In this document: positions 1 to 5,216 of the stretch, one piece after another
How the letters are laid out: each line of letters begins with the position of its first letter
How positions within the stretch are numbered: position 1 is the first letter of the stretch
NCBI GenBank assembly: GCA_900550735.1
Contig: URTD01000088.1
Coordinates: 1-7,323 of the forward strand
Direction of reading: 5' to 3'
Length of the DNA stretch: 7,323 nt
Origin: an uncultured Collinsella sp.
GTDB taxonomy: Bacteria > Actinomycetota > Coriobacteriia > Coriobacteriales > Coriobacteriaceae
The notes under the pieces: generated by a model
What the model was told of the DNA's origin: nothing
What the model saw: the letters and a program-made list of their open reading frames with translations, nothing else
Database searches by the model: none
Made by a program: the position numbers and the translations under genes

Positions 1-418
1 TGCCGCCGTCCGCCGCAGCCTCCTGCGCAAAGGCTAAAAAGCGCGGCTCGAGCAGACGCTCGGGCGCCACGTACATAAGCTGGTAGCGGCCCTCGCGCGC
101 CCGTTTGAGCACGGTATTTTGCTGGGCCGGAGTAAGGCTGGAGTTGAGATAGCTGGGTCGCGCACCCGCCGCGAGCAACGCACGGGTCTGGTCCTCCATA
201 AGCGACAGCAGCGGACTCACCACAAAGGTGATGCCGGGCAGTATGAGCGCGGGCACCTGGTAGCAAATGGACTTGCCGGCGCCCGTGGGCATAACACCCA
301 GCGCATCGCGGCCTGCAAGAATCGCATCCACCATGCGGTCCTGCCCCGGGCGAAACGAGGTGTAGCCAAAATAGGCGCCGAGCGTGTCAAGCGCCATCTG
401 CTGCATGCTATCGGTCAT
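1..418 (-). CDS. recQ: RecQ-type ATP-dependent DNA helicase, N-terminal part (runs off the left edge)
   Basis: The first 139 codons of a superfamily 2 3'-5' DNA helicase acting in recombination and replication-fork repair. Reading down from ATG at 418 the protein begins MTDSMQQMALDTLGAYFGY, followed by the RecQ motif 0 (FRPGQDRMVDAILAGRD, about residues 22-38), Walker A / motif I (MPTGAGKS, about 43-50, then CYQVPAL) and motif Ia (VVSPLLSLMEDQ, about 66-77). It continues through YVAPERLL, a segment typical of RecQ proteins; the DEAH box and everything after it lie outside the window. The start is supported by AGGA about 5 nt upstream and a perfect TATAAT box at 450-455. It is transcribed away from the hairpin cluster. 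Motif 0 plus motif I in this form make RecQ rather than a generic DEAD-box helicase very likely. Confidence 0.93.
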   Translation of the reverse strand, partial: MTDSMQQMALDTLGAYFGYTSFRPGQDRMVDAILAGRDALGVMPTGAGKSICYQVPALILPGITFVVSPLLSLMEDQTRALLAAGARPSYLNSSLTPAQQNTVLKRAREGRYQLMYVAPERLLEPRFLAFAQEAAADGG

Positions 419-449
419 GGTTTCCTAACGTCCAAGTCATCTGCCGCCG

Positions 450-455
450 ATTATA
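450..455 (-). promoter_or_regulatory. Probable -10 box of the recQ promoter
   Basis: On the minus strand this is a perfect TATAAT, 31 nt above the recQ start codon, implying a leader of about 25 nt. No good -35 hexamer sits 16-18 nt upstream (sequence there is GACGCC-like) and there is no TG extension, so the call rests on the -10 and its position. Confidence 0.5.
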
Positions 456-546
456 CGCCGCCACGCGGACCGGCGTCGCCCGGCTGCCGACCACGGGCAA
501 TACGATCCAAGGCGGGCAACCGTGGATTTTCGGACACTTGCCAAAC

Positions 547-610
547 GAGCGTGGATAATCTCCCACTTTGAGACCGTCACCGAGCCAAAAACGGGAGATT
601 ATCCACGCTC
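547..610. repeat. Perfect 18-bp inverted repeat (hairpin 1 of the 547-1005 cluster)
   Basis: Left arm 547-564 (GAGCGTGGATAATCTCCC) is the exact reverse complement of right arm 593-610, with a 28-nt spacer. Neither side has a T-tract, so it is not a standard intrinsic terminator. It lies upstream of the recQ promoter and downstream of the gntR-type gene. It looks like a dispersed palindromic (REP-like) element, but only one copy is in this window. Confidence 0.8.
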
Positions 611-622
611 ATTCTGCAGGTA

Positions 623-674
623 GTCATTGGGGACGTTCTTGAATGACTAGTCGTTTAAGAACGTCCCCAATGAC
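623..674. repeat. Long hairpin with 18-bp perfect arms (hairpin 2)
   Basis: Left arm 623-640 (GTCATTGGGGACGTTCTT) is the exact reverse complement of 657-674. The inner segments 641-647 and 650-656 also pair if G-U wobbles are allowed, giving a nearly continuous helix of about 24 bp with a tiny loop. The two imperfect pairs (641/656 and 644/653) are G-U wobbles when the plus strand is RNA and A-C mismatches when the minus strand is RNA. No T-tract follows on either strand. Confidence 0.8.
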
Positions 675-721
675 CATCTTGACAAGCGCGAAAACGTTGC
701 CGGTTGAGCATAAGTCAGTGA

Positions 722-819
722 AAACGCCCCTAAGCGAGCAAGGTGACGTGAAAGAGGAGGGAAGCGTACTTCGGTACGCGACCGACGATTGAACGTCAGA
801 TTGCCGCTTAGGGGCGTTT
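722..819. repeat. Compound hairpin element with cUUCGg tetraloop (candidate structured RNA)
   Basis: Nested pairing can be read directly: 722-736 with 805-819 (15 bp, perfect), 738-741 with 801-804 (GCAA/TTGC), 744-749 with 793-798 (TGACGT/ACGTCA), and an apical hairpin 764-769/774-779 (GCGTAC/GTACGC) closed by TTCG, forming the very stable C(UUCG)G loop. Purine-rich internal loops (about 750-763 and 780-792) separate the apical hairpin from the lower helices. Successive collinear helices plus a classic tetraloop point to a folded RNA or a mobile structured repeat rather than chance. I do not recognise a named family. The 84-codon minus-strand frame crossing it (624-878) looks spurious. Confidence 0.6.
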
Positions 820-834
820 GCAGCGTCGACAGGT

Positions 835-860
835 CCGTCGTTCGTCAGACAGAACGGCGG
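835..860. repeat. 9-bp hairpin, related to the hairpin at 982-1005
   Basis: Segment 835-843 (CCGTCGTTC) pairs with 852-860 (GAACGGCGG), with one G-U wobble (838/857) if the plus strand is RNA and an 8-nt loop. The sequence is a variant of the perfect stem at 982-1005, and both are preceded by a GCAGCGTCG motif and GGTCCG, so they look like two copies of one unit. Confidence 0.6.
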
Positions 861-932
861 AACAAAACTTCTGATCATGCCGCCGAAGTTGAAAGGCAGA
901 TTGCCGCTCTGGCGGGCTTGCAGCGTCGAGCC

Positions 933-960
933 GTTACGCGGTTTGGTAAAACCGCGTAAC
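933..960. repeat. Perfect 12-bp stem-loop
   Basis: Left arm 933-944 (GTTACGCGGTTT) and right arm 949-960 are exact reverse complements around a 4-nt loop (GGTA). No T-tract follows on either strand. It sits inside the second, partial copy of the repeat unit that starts near 891. Confidence 0.75.
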
Positions 961-981
961 CAAAGGCGCAGCGTCGGCCGG

Positions 982-1005
982 TCCGCCGTTCGTCAGAACG
1001 GCGGA
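982..1005 (-). repeat. 10-bp stem-loop just after the GntR gene, possible 3' end or terminator
   Basis: Segment 982-991 (TCCGCCGTTC) pairs perfectly with 996-1005 around GTCA, and flanking GG/CC extend the stem past a one-base bulge. It begins 8 nt beyond the regulator's stop codon, the right place for a terminator, but no U-tract follows on the minus strand. It may act as a U-less terminator or a stabilising 3' hairpin, or may simply be the last member of the repeat cluster. Confidence 0.5.
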
Positions 1006-1012
1006 ACCAACC

Positions 1013-1732
1013 CTACATCACCATGACGTAGCGGCTACCCACGTAGTACTGCTTACCCATCAAAACCGGCTCGTCATCGGGACCGGTAAAGCCGGCACGC
1101 AGGTTGAGCAGCGGATCGTGCGGAGCAATGCCCAGCTCGGCCGCCTGCTCGGCGTTAGCTCGAACGGCCTCGACCGTACGGTAGCCAACCGAGACAATCG
1201 GCGTTCCGCCAACACGCTCGACCTCGGCAAAAATCGACTTGTCCTCAAGATCGGCCGTCAACAGCTCACGGTAGGCGTCAAACGGCACAAAGATGTTCTC
1301 CTCAAAGATGGGCTCGCCGTCGGCCGTACGCACGCGCTTGATATGCAGCAGCAGCGCATCCTTCTGCAGGCCAAAGAACTCCATCTCGTTTTGGCGCGCC
1401 GGAACGATCTGGCGATCGATCACGTGCGCACCGGCCTTCATGCCGTTGCCGGCACACAGCGCGGTAAACGTCTGCAGCGTCGAGGCGTGAAACTGGCGGT
1501 TGATGTGCGGCGTGGAGACAAAGGTGCCGCGGCCCTGCTGCTTAACCAGGTAACCATCGGAGCACAGCTCCTCGACAGCGCGGCGCACCGTAATACGGCT
1601 CACCTCGTACTGCTCGGCTAGTTCAAGCTCGGACGGAATACGCTCCTTGGGTGCATAAACACCTTTCTCGATCGCATCCTTGATTTCGTCATAAATCTGC
1701 TGGTAAAGCGGTGCATTTTTGGGCGCAGGCAT
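1013..1732 (-). CDS. GntR-family (HutC subfamily) transcriptional regulator with UTRA domain
   Basis: A 239-residue cytoplasmic DNA-binding regulator. Residues about 8-73 form the GntR winged helix: LYQQIYDEIKDAI, then the helix-turn-helix (SELELAEQYEVSRITVRRA, 34-52) and the wing (GYLVKQQGRGTFVS, 60-73). Residues about 95-235 match the UTRA ligand-binding fold (VRTADGEPIFEENIFVP; GKQYYVGSRYVMVM at the end), where HutC-type regulators bind sugar phosphates or related effectors. Length is normal for the subfamily. Start chosen at ATG 1732; the upstream AAGAG is only a modest ribosome site, but the protein begins in the usual place. It has its own AT-rich upstream region, consistent with autoregulation. 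HutC regulators such as FrlR and NagR often control amino-sugar or Amadori-sugar loci, so the PTS/deglycase genes at 4099-7244 are a plausible target, but this is not shown by the sequence. Confidence 0.93.
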   Translation of the reverse strand: MPAPKNAPLYQQIYDEIKDAIEKGVYAPKERIPSELELAEQYEVSRITVRRAVEELCSDGYLVKQQGRGTFVSTPHINRQFHASTLQTFTALCAGNGMKAGAHVIDRQIVPARQNEMEFFGLQKDALLLHIKRVRTADGEPIFEENIFVPFDAYRELLTADLEDKSIFAEVERVGGTPIVSVGYRTVEAVRANAEQAAELGIAPHDPLLNLRAGFTGPDDEPVLMGKQYYVGSRYVMVM

Positions 1733-1769
1733 ATCTGATCACTCTTATCAAAATAGCTAAATTTCTCAT

Positions 1770-1782
1770 ACGTATATAACGT
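1770..1782. promoter_or_regulatory. Short palindrome in the GntR-gene promoter region, possible operator
   Basis: ACGT-ATATA-ACGT is an interrupted palindrome 38 nt upstream of the regulator's start codon, in an AT-rich stretch (1740-1815). GntR/HutC operators are short AT-centred palindromes with GT...AC half-sites, which this resembles (GTTATATAC on the minus strand), although its centre is one base longer than the common GT-N-TA-N-AC pattern. A weaker pair TTATCAA/TTGATAA (1745-1751 and 1804-1810) brackets it. I cannot place the -10/-35 boxes with confidence. Confidence 0.3.
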
Positions 1783-1824
1783 CTAGTTTCATGTTACCTC
1801 ATATTGATAAAACGATACACCCTC

Positions 1825-1868
1825 CCTACCAAAAAGCGACAGCTTCATTTTGGTAGGTTTTATCTGGG
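1825..1868. repeat. Dispersed hairpin repeat, copy 1
   Basis: Segment 1825-1834 (CCTACCAAAA) pairs perfectly with 1848-1857 (TTTTGGTAGG) around a 13-nt loop, and the unit continues with TTTATCTGGG. Positions 1847-1868 are identical over 22 bp to 3980-4001, and the loops are also related (AGCGACAG versus GGGACAG). The copy lies between the yitT-type gene and the promoter region of the GntR gene. Confidence 0.8.
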
Positions 1869-1875
1869 CAAACGA

Positions 1876-1910
1876 GAGCCCTCGAAAGCAACGGGGCTTT
1901 CGGGAGGCTC
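1876..1910 (-). terminator. Probable terminator hairpin after the YitT-family gene
   Basis: Segments 1876-1880 (GAGCC) with 1906-1910 and 1883-1889 (CGAAAGC) with 1896-1902 form a 5 + 7 bp stem with a small internal loop and a 6-nt apical loop. It lies 40 nt past the yitT stop codon. On the minus strand it is followed only by TCGTTTG, a weak U-tract, so it would be an imperfect intrinsic terminator. Confidence 0.45.
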
Positions 1911-1950
1911 GTTCGGATGGGTTGCGCAGGACCGGCAAAATGCCAATACC

Positions 1951-2958
1951 CTACTTGCCGTCGTCCTGCTGCAGGCTGTCCTGTTCGCTGAGGCGCGCCT
2001 GCCTGCTGGCCATGCGTGCGGGCTTGTCGGGATCGGGAACGGCCGTGGGCATGGGCTCGTCGACATGACCGCCCCACCAGCCGCCCACAAAGTTGAGCGT
2101 GTGGAACACGTTGATCACGGCGCCGGGATCAACGTCGCACACCAGCTTGATAATGTCCTGACTCTCGTAGGTCGAGACAACGGTGTTCAGCAGGTACATC
2201 TTTTCGCGGCTATATCCGCCGACGACCTCGGCGCAGCTAATGCCGTGCTGAAAATGGTTTACGTAGGCAGTCATGACCTCGTCTGCCTTACGCGTCGTGA
2301 TCTGCAGCGTCACGCGATCGTAGCGACGATAGAAACTGTCGATGGTCTTGGTCGAAATAAACTGGAACACGATGGAATACGCCGCCTTGTCCCAGCCAAA
2401 CATAAAGCCAAAGATCGCCAGGATAAAGCAGTTGAAACCAAAGATGACGCCCCAGATGGTCTTGCCCGTGTGGTTGGAAACCCACAGCGCGATAAAGTCG
2501 GTGCCGCCGGTGGATGCGCCGGATTTAAGTGCGATGGCAGCGCCCAGACCCGAGACCACGCCGCCAAAAATGATGAGCATGATCTTGTCGCCCAAAAATG
2601 GAGCGAAGTGAAAGACGTTGAGGAACAGCGACGAGAGCACGACCTGCATCATCGAGAAGATGACGAAGCGTTTGCTGATGCCGCTCCAGCATAGGAGCGC
2701 CACGGGGATGTTGAGCGCGAGCATACCGAGCGAGATGTCGATGTGAACGCCGCCCAGCGAGGTAACGCGATCGAGCAGGACCGCAACGCCGGTGAGGCCG
2801 CTCGGAAGCAAGTCGGCGGGCTGAATGAACGCCTGGATCAGGAATGTCTGGAGAACGGCGGAAATCGTGACCGCCACGGCAGTAATAGCGCGGCGGACGA
2901 TGGTGAGGCGGCCGAGCACGAGCGCGCGGTCCGTGAGCTGATCGATGGCGTTCGCCAC
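1951..2958 (-). CDS. YitT family membrane protein (DUF161 plus DUF2179)
   Basis: A 335-residue integral membrane protein of unknown biochemical role. About five hydrophobic segments are visible (roughly 22-46, 75-93, 98-117, 125-145, 168-187). Family hallmarks are LLPSGLTGVAVLL after the first membrane span and GASTGGTDFIA (147-157) after the fourth. The C-terminal soluble part, about 213-293 (RVTLQITTRKADEVMTAY ... CDVDPGAVINVFHTLNFVGGW), fits the DUF2179 domain. A polar tail of about 40 residues rich in D, P, Q and R follows, longer than usual. The start is GTG at 2958, chosen because AAAGGAG lies about 6 nt upstream and an extended -10 promoter is at 3004-3012. Both neighbours are separated from it by structured spacers, so it is probably monocistronic. 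Family identity is firm; function and any link to sugar uptake are unknown. Confidence 0.93.
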   Translation of the reverse strand: MANAIDQLTDRALVLGRLTIVRRAITAVAVTISAVLQTFLIQAFIQPADLLPSGLTGVAVLLDRVTSLGGVHIDISLGMLALNIPVALLCWSGISKRFVIFSMMQVVLSSLFLNVFHFAPFLGDKIMLIIFGGVVSGLGAAIALKSGASTGGTDFIALWVSNHTGKTIWGVIFGFNCFILAIFGFMFGWDKAAYSIVFQFISTKTIDSFYRRYDRVTLQITTRKADEVMTAYVNHFQHGISCAEVVGGYSREKMYLLNTVVSTYESQDIIKLVCDVDPGAVINVFHTLNFVGGWWGGHVDEPMPTAVPDPDKPARMASRQARLSEQDSLQQDDGK

Positions 2959-3003
2959 GCAGGCTCCTTTCGAAGGCAGATGTAGTTGTGGGGTATGTCC
3001 GCG

Positions 3004-3035
3004 ATTGTAGCATGGAGCGTGCGGGGGCGCTTCAA
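3004..3035 (-). promoter_or_regulatory. Probable promoter of the YitT-family gene (extended -10)
   Basis: On the minus strand TGCTACAAT (3004-3012) matches an extended -10 (TGnTAnAAT), about 46 nt above the GTG start, giving a leader of about 40 nt with an AAAGGAG ribosome site. The nearest -35-like hexamer, TTGAAG (3030-3035), is 20 nt away, longer than ideal; the TG extension may compensate. Confidence 0.5.
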
Positions 3036-3096
3036 TTCACCCTCTCCCGACAACCAAAGCGGGACCAGCAACCCCACGACCAAAGGCCCAAATTAC

Positions 3097-3215
3097 AAGT
3101 GAGTAAACTTTACGCGACCTGCAGAGCACACCCAAAACCGCCACCCCTGTGACCTGCGGTTTTACAAAGGAAGATATGCATTGTGCTCGGCCTGCGCCAA
3201 AAAGTCTACTCACTT
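3097..3215. repeat. 119-nt nested inverted-repeat element (candidate structured RNA or miniature repeat)
   Basis: Terminal arms 3097-3111 (AAGTGAGTAAACTTT) and 3201-3215 are inverted with a single mismatch (3106/3206), which becomes a G-U pair if the minus strand is RNA. Two further collinear helices lie inside: 3124-3130 with 3182-3188 (GAGCACA/TGTGCTC) and 3134-3141 with 3156-3163 (AAAACCGC/GCGGTTTT) around a 14-nt loop. No flanking target-site duplication is obvious. It lies between the HAD gene and the yitT promoter. Small frames on each strand (13 codons at 3176-3217 plus; 23 codons starting near 3181 minus) are too short to claim. Nested helices separated by asymmetric loops resemble a noncoding RNA fold; I do not recognise the family. 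Confidence 0.6.
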
Positions 3216-3261
3216 AGTCCGAATCGAAGCCAAACGGATCCAAATAGATGACAAATTAAGC

Positions 3262-3309
3262 CAATCCGCAGCAAAAGACGCGTGAATCAGTGCTTCTCGC
3301 GGCGGATTG
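3262..3309 (-). repeat. 8-bp inverted repeat immediately after the HAD gene
   Basis: CAATCCGC (3262-3269) is the reverse complement of GCGGATTG (3302-3309), spaced by 32 nt, beginning 3 nt past the HAD stop codon. It could be the base of a 3' hairpin for that transcript, but there is no U-tract and the spacer is long, so a terminator role is uncertain. Confidence 0.35.
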
Positions 3310-3312
3310 ACG

Positions 3313-3942
3313 CTACAAAGCGGCCAAAATGTCGGTCAGATTATCGATAACGGCATCGGCTCGCGATTGATCGAGGTTGACACCCTCGTGCGGACGCAGC
3401 GCCAGGACGCGGGCGCCGGAGCGCTTGCCAGCCTCGATGCCCAAAGGCGAGTCCTCGATAACCAGGCACTCGGCAGGCTCCACCCCCAGCGCCTCCATGG
3501 CACGCAGGTAGATCTCGGGGTCGGGCTTAAACGCACTGCACTCGTGACCGCTGATGGTGTAGTCCAGCACGTCGGCGATACCGGCAATCTCCACCAGCTC
3601 GTCGATCAACTCGCGATAGGACGAGCTCGCGATGGCACACTTCACGCCACGCTCATGCAGCTCACGCATCACCGGCTCCGTCTGCTCGTTGAGCAGCTCG
3701 GCATACGGAACGGGGTGGTCCGGGCTGTAGACCTGCTTGTACTCCACGCGTAGGCGCTCGCGCAGCTCAACATCGTCGGGCACCAGCGCCTCCCAAATGG
3801 CCGGCTCGTTAGACCCCGAAAGATCGGGAATCTCGTCAAAGTGGAACCCCTTCTCTTCCATAAACGCCACGCGGCGGCGGTTGTAGAACCACTCGGTATC
3901 GACCAGCACGCCGTCCATGTCAAACAGCACTGCCTTGATCAT
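3313..3942 (-). CDS. HAD-superfamily hydrolase, beta-phosphoglucomutase/phosphatase-like
   Basis: A 209-residue cytoplasmic HAD enzyme with all four motifs: motif I FDMDGVLVDTE (nucleophile D8, acid D10), motif II IASSS (about 104-108), motif III lysine in FKPDPEIY (K139), and motif IV VIEDSPLGIEAG (E163, D164). The helical cap (about 15-85) is of the subfamily I type found in beta-phosphoglucomutase and small sugar-phosphate phosphatases. D10 in the DxD motif fits both mutase and phosphatase, so the substrate cannot be named. Start: ATG at 3942 was preferred over ATG at 3948 because GGAGG lies about 8 nt before it but only 2 nt before the upstream ATG, and MIKAVLFDMDG is the usual family start. 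It follows the SIS gene by 156 nt but is insulated by an intrinsic terminator, so co-expression would need read-through or its own promoter inside the repeat-bearing leader. Confidence 0.92.
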   Translation of the reverse strand: MIKAVLFDMDGVLVDTEWFYNRRRVAFMEEKGFHFDEIPDLSGSNEPAIWEALVPDDVELRERLRVEYKQVYSPDHPVPYAELLNEQTEPVMRELHERGVKCAIASSSYRELIDELVEIAGIADVLDYTISGHECSAFKPDPEIYLRAMEALGVEPAECLVIEDSPLGIEAGKRSGARVLALRPHEGVNLDQSRADAVIDNLTDILAAL

Positions 3943-3957
3943 ACGCATCTCCTCCTA

Positions 3958-4001
3958 CCTGCCAAAAAGGGACAGGTTTATTTTGGTAGGTTTTATCTGG
4001 G
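3958..4001. repeat. Dispersed hairpin repeat, copy 2
   Basis: CCTGCCAAAA (3958-3967) pairs with TTTTGGTAGG (3981-3990), with one G-U wobble, around a loop containing GGGACAGG. Positions 3980-4001 are identical to 1847-1868. This copy forms part of the leader of the HAD gene: its left edge abuts the AGGAGGAG ribosome binding site, so it could affect translation or promoter activity. Confidence 0.8.
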
Positions 4002-4030
4002 GTTTTATGACGCGACAGACACGCCCCCAA

Positions 4031-4064
4031 AGCAAAAAGGGGACGGGGCGCAAACCCCATCCCC
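4031..4064 (-). terminator. Rho-independent terminator of the SIS-gene transcript
   Basis: On the minus strand GGGGATGGGG (4064-4055) pairs with CCCCGTCCCC (4048-4039), 10 bp with one G-U pair and a 6-nt loop, followed at once by TTTTTGCTTT. It lies 34 nt after the SIS stop codon. This is the clearest intrinsic terminator in the window and marks the end of the PTS/deglycase transcript. Confidence 0.88.
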
Positions 4065-4098
4065 TCTCAATCAACCCGTAAGGTCTACTTACTTGTGA

Positions 4099-5082
4099 TT
4101 AGTAGGAAAGCTTCCACATGTAGCGACGCATGGTCAGCGGGTGCTGACGGGCCTCGGCGATCTGGTTGCCGTACTCGCGCATAACGGCGAGGTGCAGCAG
4201 CGGGTTGAAGTAGGTGACGACGCTCGCGGGCACGGCGTCGGCCAGGCCGTAGTCCTTGGAGTCGATCAGAGCGACCTTGGCGCCCATGCGCTCAAGGAAG
4301 GTGAGGGCGCGGGCGTCCATCGGACGGGTGGCGCCATCGGACATGAAGAAGACGTAGGGCTTACCCTCGGTGGAAACCTCGAACGGGCCGTGGAAGTACT
4401 CGCCGGTGTTGTAGGCGGCGGCGTCGATCCACTGCATCTCGGTGAACAGGAAGGCGGCGTGAGAATAAGCCATCTTCTCGGAGGCACCGGAAGCCATGAA
4501 GTAGATCATCTTGTCGTCCTTGAAGTCCTCGGCGAACTTCTTGGCGAGCTTCTTGCAGTGCTGAGCGGCGTTCTCGCAGAGATCGAAGACGTTGGTGAGG
4601 CCGGTGATCATGTCCTCGTAGTGGTCATAGCCCTCGGTCTGCTGAAGGATCTCGACAGCAAGAGCGATGGCGTAGCCGGGCTTCTCGCACTTGGCAGCGA
4701 AGTTGGCGTGGAAGCCGTGAACGATGACGTAGTCAGCGTCGACGGTCAGGGCGGAGCCAGCCTTGTTGGTGAGGGAGACGACCGGGCAATTGTGCTTCTT
4801 GGCGGTCTTGTTGGCCTCGACGGTCTCGGGCGTGGAGCCACCGAGGGAGCAGGTGATCACGAAGGTGTGCTCGTTGACCCAGGAAGGCGTGTCGTAGTTG
4901 AACTCGTTAGCGGTGAAGATCTGAACGTTCAGCTTGTCCGTGTTGTTGGCCAGGAAGTACTTGGCGGGGTAAAGGTCGGACATGGAAGCACCGCAGCCGA
5001 CGAAGGCGACGCTGTGGATCTCGTGGTTGGACAGGACGTCAGCGACGATCTGCTTAGGGAGGTTAAGGTCGATCTCGTACAT
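4099..5082 (-). CDS. SIS-domain sugar-phosphate deglycase, FrlB/FraB/GfrF-like (fructoselysine- or glucoselysine-6-P type)
   Basis: A 327-residue cytoplasmic enzyme with two SIS domains: the first about 20-150 (VAFVGCGAS at 25-33, then CSLGGSTPET at 78-87, a phosphosugar-binding Ser/Thr loop), the second about 185-310 (MASGAS at 196-201, YNTGEYFHGPFEV at 224-236). The C-terminus HPLTMRRYMWKLSY is characteristic of fructoselysine-6-phosphate deglycases. E215 and H231 are 16 residues apart, the same spacing as the catalytic E214/H230 pair I recall for Salmonella FraB. Such enzymes split a 6-phospho-Amadori compound into glucose 6-phosphate and the amine. Start ATG 5082 is chosen because AAAGGA lies 9 nt upstream; an in-frame ATG at 5091 is too close to it, and the frame open to 5181 covers a hairpin. 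Its position downstream of mannose-family PTS genes supports an Amadori role. Family is firm; the exact substrate is inferred, and a phospho-aminosugar isomerase (AgaS/GlmS-like) is less likely. Confidence 0.85.
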   Translation of the reverse strand: MYEIDLNLPKQIVADVLSNHEIHSVAFVGCGASMSDLYPAKYFLANNTDKLNVQIFTANEFNYDTPSWVNEHTFVITCSLGGSTPETVEANKTAKKHNCPVVSLTNKAGSALTVDADYVIVHGFHANFAAKCEKPGYAIALAVEILQQTEGYDHYEDMITGLTNVFDLCENAAQHCKKLAKKFAEDFKDDKMIYFMASGASEKMAYSHAAFLFTEMQWIDAAAYNTGEYFHGPFEVSTEGKPYVFFMSDGATRPMDARALTFLERMGAKVALIDSKDYGLADAVPASVVTYFNPLLHLAVMREYGNQIAEARQHPLTMRRYMWKLSY

Positions 5083-5172
5083 CTGACACATTCCTTTCGA
5101 TTTTTGCGGCGCCACATTGCCGGGCGCTCGCAGGGTTACCGTGGTTTGGACCGAGTCGCCGGCCCGTTGAGG

Positions 5173-5203
5173 ATGCGACAAAGGGACTGTCCCATTGTCG
5201 CAT
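5173..5203. repeat. Hairpin in the IID-SIS spacer (GGGAC/GTCCC core)
   Basis: ATGCGACAA (5173-5181) pairs with TTGTCGCAT (5195-5203); after one A/A mismatch the stem continues GGGA/TCCC to a minimal loop. There is no T-tract. The GGGAC core recalls the loop of the dispersed repeat at 3969-3976, but the stems differ. It may be a dispersed palindrome or an mRNA-processing hairpin between the PTS and deglycase reading frames. Confidence 0.65.
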
Positions 5204-5216
5204 TTTGGGGATGGAA

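Noticed and set aside
624..878. 84-codon open frame on the minus strand
   Set aside because: It runs through three hairpins of the repeat cluster, so its sequence is dictated by inverted repeats; there is no convincing ribosome site and no known domain.
547..1005. CRISPR array
   Set aside because: The repeats are inverted hairpins of different sequence and spacing, not regularly spaced identical direct repeats with unique spacers; no cas genes are present.
1804..2694. 296-codon open frame on the plus strand
   Set aside because: Antisense to the YitT-family gene and crossing a repeat hairpin and a probable terminator; no domain is recognisable.
3097..3215. tRNA gene or complete insertion sequence
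   Set aside because: No cloverleaf, anticodon arm or CCA-like end can be drawn, and the element is far too short to carry a transposase; no target-site duplication is visible.
5083..5181. Upstream in-frame start of the SIS gene (33 extra residues)
   Set aside because: The extension overlaps a palindromic hairpin, lacks family similarity, and ATG 5082 has a well-spaced AAAGGA site with the normal family N-terminus.
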